Positions 8,070 to 16,122 of a DNA stretch of 35,115 bases are shown piece after piece; the stretch's first letter is position 1, and every line of letters starts with the position of its first letter. The DNA is from an uncultured Oleispira sp. (GTDB lineage: Bacteria > Pseudomonadota > Gammaproteobacteria > Pseudomonadales > Oceanobacteraceae). The DNA lies in assembly GCA_913019965.1 (NCBI GenBank), contig CAJVZR010000045.1, positions 1-35,115 of the forward strand. Reading direction: 5' to 3'. The notes below the pieces were generated by a model. The model was given only the letters and a program-made list of their open reading frames with translations, made no database searches and was not told where the DNA came from. Position numbers and translations under genes: made by a program.

Positions 8070-8666
8070 ATGCAGAAGAATATATCGATTCCCTTTCATC
8101 AATTTGCTAATGCCATGGTCACAATCGGTGCGCTGGGTTCACCCTCTGGGCTACATGGTTGGTTAACCGGTTACCTGAGCACGGGTGCTCGCTTAAGCGA
8201 TACTCAATGGCAAATTGAAGCGGAAAATTATCTTGAGACCCCTGAGTCATTGCCGAAGCCGGTACAAAGTCTGATGACGGTTTTTTATGGCTGGGTTTTA
8301 CAAGGCTTAGAAAATGAAAGCATGAACTTTACATTGTTCATGCCTGAAAGTGATGACTGTGAACTGAGTCAGCAAGTGGATGCGATGGCTCAGTGGTCTA
8401 AAGGCTTTTTAGATGGCTTTGGTGCGGCGGGTAAAGTGAGCGGCAAGCTTGATGATGAAACGAAAGAGGTATTACAACACTTTGATGCGTTCAGTCAGGT
8501 AGAACTTACCGCTGATGATAGCCCGGAAGATAGTGAAGACTTATTACATGAATTAGTCGAACATGCCCGTGTTGCGGCTTTGACTGTATTTTTAGCCTTC
8601 AATGAACCCGAAGCGGCTGAGCCGAAAGTGATTGATGGCGATGAAAAGCCTAATCAATTGCACTGA
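8070..8666 (+). CDS. ygfB: UPF0149 family protein YgfB
   Basis: Predicted alpha-helical cytoplasmic protein of 198 residues. Family features are FHQFANAMVTIGALGSPS near the start, the GLHGWLTGYLSTG segment, FTLFMPESDD, QWSKGFLDGFG (about 109-119) and DLLHELVEHARVAALTVFLA near the end. In Pseudomonas aeruginosa YgfB is reported to influence AmpC/beta-lactam resistance through the AlpA pathway; whether that applies here is unknown. It is first in the ygfB–pepP–ubiH–ubiI array. The ATG at 8070 has only a weak ribosome-binding site, but the encoded start fits the family length. Confidence 0.88.
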   Translation: MQKNISIPFHQFANAMVTIGALGSPSGLHGWLTGYLSTGARLSDTQWQIEAENYLETPESLPKPVQSLMTVFYGWVLQGLENESMNFTLFMPESDDCELSQQVDAMAQWSKGFLDGFGAAGKVSGKLDDETKEVLQHFDAFSQVELTADDSPEDSEDLLHELVEHARVAALTVFLAFNEPEAAEPKVIDGDEKPNQLH

Positions 8667-8689
8667 TAGGGCCCTTTCGTATAACTAAT

Positions 8690-8717
8690 TTGTACGATCA
8701 TAGCTTGGCAATAATAC
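8690..8717 (+). promoter_or_regulatory. Candidate sigma70 promoter for pepP
   Basis: TTGTAC (8690-8695) and TAATAC (8712-8717) are separated by 16 bases, about 20 bases before the pepP start. This would give pepP and the ubi genes their own promoter in addition to read-through from ygfB. Confidence 0.42.
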
Positions 8718-8736
8718 AACCCGGTAAGGAAATCTG

Positions 8737-10059
8737 ATGAAACTTGCGCAAACAGAATACAGTCAACGCCGCCAACAGCTCATGTCACAGATGGAAGCGA
8801 ATAGCATCGCCATTGTACCGACTGCTGTAGAGACCGTGCGTAATCGAGATGTGGAGCACCCATTTCGTCAGGACAGTGATTTTTATTACTTATCCGGCTT
8901 CGCCGAAGCGAATGCCTGTCTGGTATTAATTCCAGGGCGTGAACAGGGCGAATACATTGTATTTTGTAATCCTAAAGACCCTGCACTAGAGATCTGGACA
9001 GGGCGCCGCGCAGGGCCTGAAGGGGTTGCCAAAGAGTTCTATGCTGATGAAGCTTATCCTATTGAAGCGATTGATTCCGTACTGCCTGAGTTGATAGAAG
9101 GTAAAGCGCGGGTCTACAGCGTAATGGGAGCAAACAGTCAATTTGATACGCAATTAAACCATTGGTTAAATCAAGTTAAAGCTATGGTGCGCAAGGGAGC
9201 TCAGGTGCCTCATGAGTTCTCAGCCCTTGATCATCTATTGCATGAGATGCGATTAATAAAATCCCCAGCAGAAATTGAAATAATGCAAAAGGCCGCAGAC
9301 ATCTCAGCCGCGGCGCATTGTCGAGCCATGCAGGTAGCAAAGCCGGGTTGCTTTGAATATCAATTAGAAGCTGAAATATTGCATGAATTTACGCGCGAAG
9401 GTAGCCGTTGGCCTGCGTATCCTTCTATCGTCGGTGGTGGTGATAATGCCTGTATTTTACATTACACCAATAACGACATGCTCATTGCCGATGGGGGCTT
9501 AATCCTTATCGATGCGGGTTGCGAACTTGATTATTATGCGGCGGATATTACTCGTACTTTCCCGGTGAGTGGAAAGTTCGGCCCTGAGCAAAAAGCCCTT
9601 TATGAGTTGGTTTTAAAGGCGCAGCTAGCCGCTATTGAGCAGGTTAAACCGGGTAATAGTTGGAATGCCGGGCATGAAGCTGCGGTTAAAGTCTTAGTGA
9701 CAGGTTTAGTCGAGCTCGGATTATTATCCGGTGACATTGAGCAGCTAATTAAAGATGAAAGCTACAAGGTCTTTTACATGCACCGCACCGGTCACTGGTT
9801 AGGCATGGATGTGCATGACGTGGGTGAGTATCGAGTGGATAAAGAATGGCGGCCATTAGAAGTTGGCATGGCGCTAACGGTTGAGCCGGGCCTTTATATC
9901 GCGCCAGACTGCGAAGACGTGGATGAACGCTGGCGTGGAATCGGTATTCGTATTGAGGACGACGTCGTTGTTACTGAAGGCGGTTGTCATATCTTAAGCC
10001 ACAAGGTTCCGAAGACGGTTGCTGAGATTGAAGCTTTAATGGGTAAGCAGAATGGTTAG
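8737..10059 (+). CDS. pepP: Xaa-Pro aminopeptidase P
   Basis: Cytoplasmic metallopeptidase that removes an N-terminal residue preceding proline. The 440 residues match the E. coli enzyme in length. The N-terminal domain includes RDVEHPFRQDSDFYYLSGF. The C-terminal pita-bread domain has all five metal ligands: Asp259 (LILIDAG), Asp270 (AADITRTFP), His353 (HRTGHWLGMDVHDVGEY), Glu383 (TVEPGLYI) and Glu407 (GIRIEDDVVV). The ATG has TAAGGA at good spacing. Its last eight bases overlap the start of ubiH, so translation is probably coupled. This linkage with the ubiquinone hydroxylases is conserved in E. coli and Pseudomonas. Confidence 0.97.
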   Translation: MKLAQTEYSQRRQQLMSQMEANSIAIVPTAVETVRNRDVEHPFRQDSDFYYLSGFAEANACLVLIPGREQGEYIVFCNPKDPALEIWTGRRAGPEGVAKEFYADEAYPIEAIDSVLPELIEGKARVYSVMGANSQFDTQLNHWLNQVKAMVRKGAQVPHEFSALDHLLHEMRLIKSPAEIEIMQKAADISAAAHCRAMQVAKPGCFEYQLEAEILHEFTREGSRWPAYPSIVGGGDNACILHYTNNDMLIADGGLILIDAGCELDYYAADITRTFPVSGKFGPEQKALYELVLKAQLAAIEQVKPGNSWNAGHEAAVKVLVTGLVELGLLSGDIEQLIKDESYKVFYMHRTGHWLGMDVHDVGEYRVDKEWRPLEVGMALTVEPGLYIAPDCEDVDERWRGIGIRIEDDVVVTEGGCHILSHKVPKTVAEIEALMGKQNG

Positions 10060-11323
10060 CCAAACGTCTAAGACATCTGCATATGATTTGGTCATTATTG
10101 GCGCTGGCATGGCGGGACTTAGTCTTGTTCATTTACTGGCTAACAGCATTGAGCAAGGTTTGAAGGTCGCTTTAGTAGAGCGCTTCGAACTACCTAGTTT
10201 AAGCTCTGACTCTACCCAGAGTCAGCCTCCAAGTTTTGACGGCCGTGCGACAGCTCTCTCGTTCGGCAGCCAACAGATCTTCACCCAGCTGGGTATATGG
10301 CGGAGTATCGAGGACGCAGCCTGTGCGATCGAGAACATTCAAGTTTCCGATCAAGGCCGCTTTGGTCAAACGCATATCAAACACAGCGATGCCAAGGTTG
10401 ATGCTTTGGGCTATATCATTCGTAATCGTGCTTTAGGCCAAGGCTTAATGGCTGATCTGCCTGAGAAACTCGAAGTTTTAGCACCGCAATCGGTTGCTGA
10501 TATTAAAATTAGTGATCAACAAGCGGCGCAATTAACTCTAGAGAATGGCGACCAGCTATTCGCGAAGCTGGTAGTGATGGCTGATGGAGGTCGTTCAGAT
10601 TTAGCTAAGCAGATGGGGATTCAACAGCAGAGCCAGAGCTATAAAACTCATGCTTTAGTGACTTCGGTACGCATTGACCGCAGTCATCAGCATTGGGCTT
10701 ATGAGCGGTTTACGGAATCCGGGCCGATTGCCATGTTGCCTTTGGCCAATGACGAATTCGCTGTAGTCTGGACGTTAACGAATGATGTTATTGAAGAATA
10801 TTTAGGCTGTGACGAAGCTGAATTGATTCGTCGCTTACAGCACGTTTTTGGTTATCGTGCAGGGCGTATCATTGCGATGGGGGAACGCGCGAGCTATCCA
10901 TTGGCGCTCGTCAAAGCTCAAGAGCAAATAAGGCCTCATCTGGTTTTATTGGGCAATGCTGCTCATAGCTTACACCCTGTTGCTGGGCAAGGATTCAATT
11001 TAGCATTGCGGGATGCCGCCGCTTTAGCAGAGAAGATCAATCAAGCCTATTGTGATAATGAATCTATTGGGCAATGGTCTGTGGTACAGAATTATTATCG
11101 AGCACAGCAGCGTGATCAGGAAAATACACTGCTGGGCAGTGACATATTGCCGAAGTTATTTGGTCAGAAAAATACACTATTACGCTTAAGCCGAGATGCG
11201 GGTTTGATTGGGTTGGCGTTATCGCCAACTTCGAGAAAATTGTTTGCTCGCCAAGCCATGGGTTTAGGCCAGCCAGCCAGTCAACTATGGGCGAAAAAGA
11301 AGATTGAAGGGCAAGTATCATGA
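10052..11323 (+). CDS. ubiH: 2-octaprenyl-6-methoxyphenol hydroxylase UbiH
   Basis: FAD-dependent aromatic hydroxylase of ubiquinone biosynthesis. Visible are the N-terminal dinucleotide-binding motif DLVIIGAGMAGLS (Gly17-Gly22), the RATALSFGSQQI segment, the middle ADGGRS motif, and the second FAD motif LGNAAHSLHPVAGQGFNLAL. The 423 residues are slightly longer than E. coli UbiH; an extra Ser/Gln-rich piece around residues 49-60 (LSSDSTQSQPPS) accounts for some of this. It overlaps pepP by eight bases and ubiI by four. UbiH versus UbiI is assigned mainly by order (pepP–ubiH–ubiI), since the two are paralogues. Confidence 0.9.
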   Translation: MVSQTSKTSAYDLVIIGAGMAGLSLVHLLANSIEQGLKVALVERFELPSLSSDSTQSQPPSFDGRATALSFGSQQIFTQLGIWRSIEDAACAIENIQVSDQGRFGQTHIKHSDAKVDALGYIIRNRALGQGLMADLPEKLEVLAPQSVADIKISDQQAAQLTLENGDQLFAKLVVMADGGRSDLAKQMGIQQQSQSYKTHALVTSVRIDRSHQHWAYERFTESGPIAMLPLANDEFAVVWTLTNDVIEEYLGCDEAELIRRLQHVFGYRAGRIIAMGERASYPLALVKAQEQIRPHLVLLGNAAHSLHPVAGQGFNLALRDAAALAEKINQAYCDNESIGQWSVVQNYYRAQQRDQENTLLGSDILPKLFGQKNTLLRLSRDAGLIGLALSPTSRKLFARQAMGLGQPASQLWAKKKIEGQVS

Positions 11324-12534
11324 CGGATTGTTTGGATAGTTACCAAGTGGTGATTGTTGGTGGTGGAATGGTGGGAACCGCATTAGCCGCCGCTTTAGCC
11401 AATAGCGATATTTCTATTGCGTTAATCGAGCCTAATAAAGTCCAAGAACCTGCACAACAGCGAGTGAACTGTGCAGATTTTGATACTCGAGTGAGCGCGA
11501 TTACCGCTCAAAGTGAAGCCTTGTTAACCCAGTTAGGTGTTTGGCCACGGATCTCTGAACAGACAAAATCCCCTTATCAAGGCATGACGGTTTGGGATGC
11601 TGAGGGGACCGGAGAAGTAAATTTTCATGCGAGCGAACTTCACGTTCCTTGCTTAGGAACGATTGTTGAAAACCGAGAAGTAGTTTGGGCTTTGCAAAAT
11701 GTAGTGGAGCACGCGAGCAATATTCACATTATTCGTGATTACGTCAGCCATATTGAAAACCAAAATGAGCAAGGTTTTACCCCCGTTTTTCTGGCCTCTA
11801 AAACGGCATTAAAAACCCAATTGTTGATTGGCGCTGATGGAGCTCTGTCGCGTATTAAACAGTGGGGAGAATTTGCCAATTGTGAATGGGATTATGAGCA
11901 TCAAGCCATCGTCGCGACTATAGAATTAGAGCATTCCCATCAGCTCACTGCTTGGCAGCGATTTCGTCCCGAGGGGCCATTAGCGTTATTGCCACTGGCC
12001 GCTGGCAACGATAAAACCTGTTCGATCGTTTGGTCAACGAATGACGAGGAGTGCCAGCAATTATTAGCGTTGGATGATGAAGCCTTCTGTCAGCAGTTAG
12101 GCTTAGCTTTTGAGCATCGCTTGGGTAAGGTCTTAAGCGTTGGTCCACGTGCCGCGTTTCCGTTGCGCCAGCGTCACGCTAAGAACTATGTGGTACCAGG
12201 AATTGCATTAGTGGGGGATGCGGCTCATACCATTCACCCTTTAGCAGGTCAGGGGGTGAACTTGGGCTTCAAAGATGTGGCTGCGCTGAGTGAAGAACTC
12301 TTGCGTGCAAAGCAATTGAATTTAAATCTTGGCGGATTAGAGATCCTGCAACGCTATCAGCGTCGTCGCCAAGGGGATAATTTATTGATGATGAGTGCGA
12401 TGGAAGGATTCAAGCGACTATTTGCCGCTGAGCAGCCCATGATTCGTTTATTACGCAATCAAGGCATGCGTTTATTTAATCGTGCATCGGCTATTAAGCA
12501 GCATGTTGTTATGCAGGCCATGGGGTTGAAATAA
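11320..12534 (+). CDS. ubiI: UbiI/VisC-type ubiquinone biosynthesis hydroxylase
   Basis: Second FAD-dependent ubiquinone hydroxylase, by position the C5-hydroxylase UbiI (formerly VisC). It has VVIVGGGMVGTALAAAL at the N terminus, DTRVSAITAQSEALL, the middle LIGADGALSRIK and the FAD motif LVGDAAHTIHPLAGQGVNLG. It is 404 residues, normal for the family. The ATG shares the four bases ATGA with the ubiH stop. The gene converges with the HDOD gene only 14 bases away, and no clear terminator is visible between them. Confidence 0.88.
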   Translation: MTDCLDSYQVVIVGGGMVGTALAAALANSDISIALIEPNKVQEPAQQRVNCADFDTRVSAITAQSEALLTQLGVWPRISEQTKSPYQGMTVWDAEGTGEVNFHASELHVPCLGTIVENREVVWALQNVVEHASNIHIIRDYVSHIENQNEQGFTPVFLASKTALKTQLLIGADGALSRIKQWGEFANCEWDYEHQAIVATIELEHSHQLTAWQRFRPEGPLALLPLAAGNDKTCSIVWSTNDEECQQLLALDDEAFCQQLGLAFEHRLGKVLSVGPRAAFPLRQRHAKNYVVPGIALVGDAAHTIHPLAGQGVNLGFKDVAALSEELLRAKQLNLNLGGLEILQRYQRRRQGDNLLMMSAMEGFKRLFAAEQPMIRLLRNQGMRLFNRASAIKQHVVMQAMGLK

Positions 12535-12548
12535 CCCTCTGGCCAAGA

Positions 12549-13427
12549 TTAGAAAGCATAGTTTTTCGAGCTGATGCCCATCTCTTCGGCATTCGCTTGC
12601 AACTGCTCTAAATCATATTCGCCTAACCCTAAATGGGTTAATACCTCATCCCCGATCAACTGCCATTCGTAATCAACTTCTTGGTTACCTAAAATTCTGA
12701 AACTACCACATATGTGCTCTGCGAGTTTCAATATGGCCAATAGCGTTTTAATCTCACTTTCAGTTTGCTGCGGCCCTAAGAAATGGCGTTGACAATTATG
12801 GTGCTCGGCAATCGCATCACATAAAACTTTAGGCAAATTCCACGACTTAGCGATGTAATAGCCAACGACAGCATGATTGGTATTGAGCAGTGTATTTTCG
12901 ACATCAATGATGCGATCACTGCCCTCTGAATAGGACTGCTCTAATACGGCCAGATAATTATCGAAGCGATTCATTAGCAGAGGCACGCCAGAGTTATGAA
13001 ACAATCCTAATAAATAGGCGAGGTCGGGTTTTTGAAACCCAACTTGTTTAGCCACATTGGTCGCAATCATCGCAATATCATTGGCGGTATCCCAAAAGCG
13101 ATTCATGTGCACAATGGTTTCATCACTCATTTCGCTTTTTATCGAGACACCATTAATGATGTTAATAACACTGTCTAGGCCAATGAGGGAAACCGCTTGA
13201 TTGACTGACGTGATTTTATTGCTAAGGCCATAAAAAGGAGAGTTCACGACTTTAAGAATGGTGCCAGCAAGGCCAACGTCACGGCTGATCAAAGCAGCAA
13301 TGCTGTTCAGATCAGGATCGGGCATGATCTGCTCGATCTGTAAATCCACCAATATTTGTGGTTGCGGTGGGATTTTGATACCAAGAAGAACGTTATTAAT
13401 TTGTTCTTGGGTGAGAGCCTCGGCCAT
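12549..13427 (-). CDS. HDOD domain protein
   Basis: A single HDOD domain of about 292 residues. Diagnostic features are LLGIKIPPQPQILVDLQIEQ, DPDLNSIAALISRDVGLAGTI, VVNSPFYGLSNKITSVNQAV and LIGLDSVINII, then the helical half with YLLGLFHNSGVPLLM (the position of HD in true phosphohydrolases, here His-Asn) and AIAEHHNCQRHFLG. HDOD proteins are generally regarded as non-catalytic signalling or regulatory modules; nothing here shows the partner. I use ATG 13427 (MAEALTQEQ), with AGGGA ten bases upstream; a TTG at 13451 is the alternative. It faces ubiI tail to tail. Confidence 0.85.
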   Translation of the reverse strand: MAEALTQEQINNVLLGIKIPPQPQILVDLQIEQIMPDPDLNSIAALISRDVGLAGTILKVVNSPFYGLSNKITSVNQAVSLIGLDSVINIINGVSIKSEMSDETIVHMNRFWDTANDIAMIATNVAKQVGFQKPDLAYLLGLFHNSGVPLLMNRFDNYLAVLEQSYSEGSDRIIDVENTLLNTNHAVVGYYIAKSWNLPKVLCDAIAEHHNCQRHFLGPQQTESEIKTLLAILKLAEHICGSFRILGNQEVDYEWQLIGDEVLTHLGLGEYDLEQLQANAEEMGISSKNYAF

Positions 13428-13518
13428 GGAAAGATAATCCCTAACAAGCAATGAATAGAATCAGGCTAAACGTTTAATATCTACGAACTTAGTCTAGTCG
13501 ATAATTTCCATATTAGGG

Positions 13519-14709
13519 TTAATCTAAATCAGGTAATTTGACCTTTAATGAAGTCGCAGTACGACGCAAATCGGATAGCAGCTGAATGGTATCCTGTTTG
13601 CATTGATCAATATCCTTAGGATCTGTGGTCATTTTGTTAATGCAGGTTTTTGTTTGTTGTAATGAAGTAGCGAAAGCATCGGCTTGCTCTTTATTAGCTT
13701 GCTGCATCAGGAATAATAAGCTGGCTTCTTGTTGTTCCGTGTCCGTCGGAATGAACCAGCTTTCTAAGCCAGAAATTACAGCCAGTAGATCTTGCTGGCT
13801 GGATTGGCTGAATTCAGAGCTGATTAATTGGAAGCGTTTGTATAGTAGTTCTTTACTAATTAGCTCTTGGGCTGCGACGAATGTGGCTTGCAAGGTATTT
13901 TCTGTACTGCTTTGCTGAAGCAGTTGCGCATAATAGCCGCTGCTAGGTTCCCAACGGCGCTGAACTCGATGCAAATCTTTTAATAATAGCTCAGACAGCA
14001 GTTGGGTATATTGGCGTCGGCGATTATGATTTTGTGGTTTGATATCCACAAGCTGTTGCTCATCAGTAGTTTCGGTTGATGAGTTGATGATGTCCTGGTC
14101 GCTATCGTTGATCGGCACCGGGGCTGTATTTTCTTGAGGAAAAAAGTCATGGGCTGTGCGCTGTCCTTGGCCACCCCAAAACATAAACTCTAGGGCGTGA
14201 TAGCCTAAACTAGCATTCGTTGAATCGGTAAACCCGTGCTGTGAACGAATGCTTTTTTCATCAATAGTCAGAGTTAAATCATTCACGATGCCGCTATAAG
14301 GGTAACCTTGAATATAATCAATGTACCCGCCCTCAATCGGCCAGCTATCAAGCTGAGTTAATAGGTGACGATATCCGATGCGTTGAGTATGCCAATCGGG
14401 TGGATCTTGAATTGGTAAATAAGAGAAAATAAGGCTGGCTAAAAAGTCGTTGTACGCATTACGCCACGCCTTCTGAATCTCAGCCTGACTCATGGGATTG
14501 GGGTGGTACATAAAAGAAGCGAGCTTGCTATCGAGGGTTTGCGCTGACTGATTTGCTTTCGATAAGCTGGTATAGGCAACAAGACCGACTTGTCCGGCGA
14601 AAGCACTGCTATCAATAGTGATCTCATTTTTGCTTTTAACGGCACTTTCTTTTTCAGCACTGCAAGCAGCCAAAATCGCTAGGCTGATGAATAAGGCAAA
14701 TCGAATCAT
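13519..14709 (-). CDS. Imelysin-like (M75) lipoprotein
   Basis: Predicted lipoprotein of 396 residues: signal peptide MIRFALFISLAILAACS with lipobox LAAC (Cys16). The body is helical, with ANQSAQTLDSKLASFMYHP, AWRNAYNDFLAS, and the motif GYHALEFMFWG (His171, Glu174), the GxHxxE signature of imelysin/insulin-cleaving peptidase M75 and related iron-regulated proteins. Such proteins are usually periplasmic or outer-membrane and often linked to iron uptake, but no iron gene is nearby. An acidic, low-complexity insertion (about 192-230) follows the motif. The ATG at 14709 has AGGAG at good spacing; the frame extends upstream into the preceding gene. It starts 25 bases after the HAD phosphatase stop, so they probably form an operon. 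Confidence 0.8.
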   Translation of the reverse strand: MIRFALFISLAILAACSAEKESAVKSKNEITIDSSAFAGQVGLVAYTSLSKANQSAQTLDSKLASFMYHPNPMSQAEIQKAWRNAYNDFLASLIFSYLPIQDPPDWHTQRIGYRHLLTQLDSWPIEGGYIDYIQGYPYSGIVNDLTLTIDEKSIRSQHGFTDSTNASLGYHALEFMFWGGQGQRTAHDFFPQENTAPVPINDSDQDIINSSTETTDEQQLVDIKPQNHNRRRQYTQLLSELLLKDLHRVQRRWEPSSGYYAQLLQQSSTENTLQATFVAAQELISKELLYKRFQLISSEFSQSSQQDLLAVISGLESWFIPTDTEQQEASLLFLMQQANKEQADAFATSLQQTKTCINKMTTDPKDIDQCKQDTIQLLSDLRRTATSLKVKLPDLD

Positions 14710-14734
14710 TGGCTGCTCCTTTATTATTTTAATT

Positions 14735-15394
14735 TTACGCGTCCCTAAGGCTGATGATCGGCCAGCCATTACGACTTGCAGTGTCAGATAAAATTTCATC
14801 GGCGTCTACTGCTATTGGGTTATCAACGATATTCAATAACGGCAAATCATTGTGAGAATCACTATAAAAGAAAGCCCCCTTAAGATCGATTTCCTTTTCG
14901 GCGAGCCACATTTCTAAGCGGGTGACCTTGCCTTGTTGAAAACTAGGGATACCTGAAATGCCACCGGTATATTGGCCATCGATCATTTCGGGTTCTGGGG
15001 CAATCAGCTCACTAAAACCTAATAGCTCGGCAATGGGGCGAGTGACAAAAGCATTGGTTGCGGTGATGATTAATAATTCATCACCAGCTTGCTGGTGCTT
15101 ATTAATCAAAGCGCGAGCTTTATCGGTAATCAAGGGTTGGATGCGATCTTCAATAAAGGTAGATCGTAACGCTAACATGGATTCTAGAGGATGCTCAGTC
15201 AGTGGCTTAAGGGCAAAAGCGAGATACTCTTCAATATCTAAACAGCCTGCTTTGTACTGTTCATAAAAATAATCATTTTGTTTTTGATGATGTTCAGGCT
15301 CAACAATCTTGTTATCAACCAGAAATTGTCCCCAAGCATGGTCACTATCACCAGATAAAAGAGTATGGTCTAAATCAAAAATCGCCAAAGCCAC
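14735..15394 (-). CDS. HAD superfamily IB phosphatase (SerB-like)
   Basis: Cytoplasmic HAD-IB hydrolase of 219 residues. All four HAD motifs are visible: IFDLDHTLLSGDSD (nucleophile Asp7, Asp9), LLIITATNAF (motif II), the Lys of QQGKVTRLE (motif III) and FYSDSHNDLPLLN (motif IV). The cap is helical (HHQKQNDYFYEQYKAG). Orthologues sit next to rppH in Pseudomonas, as here on the divergent strand. The physiological substrate is not evident; phosphoserine or other small phosphate esters are possible. The start is GTG 15394, with GAGGA about eight bases upstream. It heads a likely two-gene operon with the imelysin-like lipoprotein. Confidence 0.87.
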   Translation of the reverse strand: MALAIFDLDHTLLSGDSDHAWGQFLVDNKIVEPEHHQKQNDYFYEQYKAGCLDIEEYLAFALKPLTEHPLESMLALRSTFIEDRIQPLITDKARALINKHQQAGDELLIITATNAFVTRPIAELLGFSELIAPEPEMIDGQYTGGISGIPSFQQGKVTRLEMWLAEKEIDLKGAFFYSDSHNDLPLLNIVDNPIAVDADEILSDTASRNGWPIISLRDA

Positions 15395-15483
15395 CGTAAA
15401 AATCCTCAAAAAGTCATTCAGCAGCTATTCTAATAGCTAGCGCGCTGGCTGTCGTCAGTTTAATGAGATCCCGACGATAACGG

Positions 15484-15512
15484 TTGAGAACTAGCCAGCC
15501 ATAAGCTAAATC
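15484..15512 (+). promoter_or_regulatory. Candidate promoter for rppH
   Basis: TTGAGA and TAAATC are separated by 17 bases, placing a start site near 15519 and a leader of about 75 bases before the GTG of rppH. The match to consensus is only fair. Confidence 0.32.
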
Positions 15513-15593
15513 GTCATGATATTCAGGTATTACTTGACCTTTGGCGCAAAATACGCAAATTTGGACGCATTAGATTTTTTTCAGGATGGCATT

Positions 15594-16088
15594 GTGATTG
15601 ATGAGGACGGCTACCGTCCCAATGTAGGTATCATCCTTTGCAATAAGCAGGGTGATGTCCTTTGGGCGCGGAGAATAGGTCAAGATGCCTGGCAGTTTCC
15701 TCAAGGGGGGATAAAAGATGATGAATCCCCTGAAGATGCGCTTTATCGCGAACTTGAGGAAGAAGTTGGCCTAGCGCGACAAGATGTTGAATTGCTAGGC
15801 AGTACACGAGGTTGGTTACGTTATCGTTTGCCAAGGCGGATGATTCGCTATAACAGCAAACCTGTGTGTGTAGGTCAAAAACAGAAATGGTATTTATTAC
15901 AACTGATCAGCGAGGATGATCAAATCAATGTAGACGCAACGGATAAGCCAGAGTTTGATGGTTGGTGTTGGTCTAGTTATTGGTTTCCTTTGGGACAAGT
16001 CGTGTCCTTTAAGCGAGACGTCTATCGACGGGCACTCAAAGAATTAGCCCCTCGAATTGTACGCTTGCAGCGCCAGACAGAGCAGTAA
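15594..16088 (+). CDS. rppH: RNA pyrophosphohydrolase RppH
   Basis: Nudix hydrolase that removes pyrophosphate from 5'-triphosphorylated RNA and so triggers mRNA decay by RNase E. The start is GTG 15594 ([17 protein letters not shown]), preceded by CAGGATGG at seven bases; it gives the conserved N terminus and 164 residues. An upstream ATG (15516) would add 26 residues absent from the family. The Nudix box Gx5Ex7REUxEExGU is perfect from Gly38 to Leu60. Other family segments are [27 protein letters not shown] and [10 protein letters not shown]. ptsP follows 34 bases later, an arrangement shared with E. coli and Pseudomonas. Confidence 0.95.
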   Translation: MIDEDGYRPNVGIILCNKQGDVLWARRIGQDAWQFPQGGIKDDESPEDALYRELEEEVGLARQDVELLGSTRGWLRYRLPRRMIRYNSKPVCVGQKQKWYLLQLISEDDQINVDATDKPEFDGWCWSSYWFPLGQVVSFKRDVYRRALKELAPRIVRLQRQTEQ

Positions 16089-16122
16089 ACTAAGCAGCTA
16101 TAACAGAGCGGTAATGTAAGAG

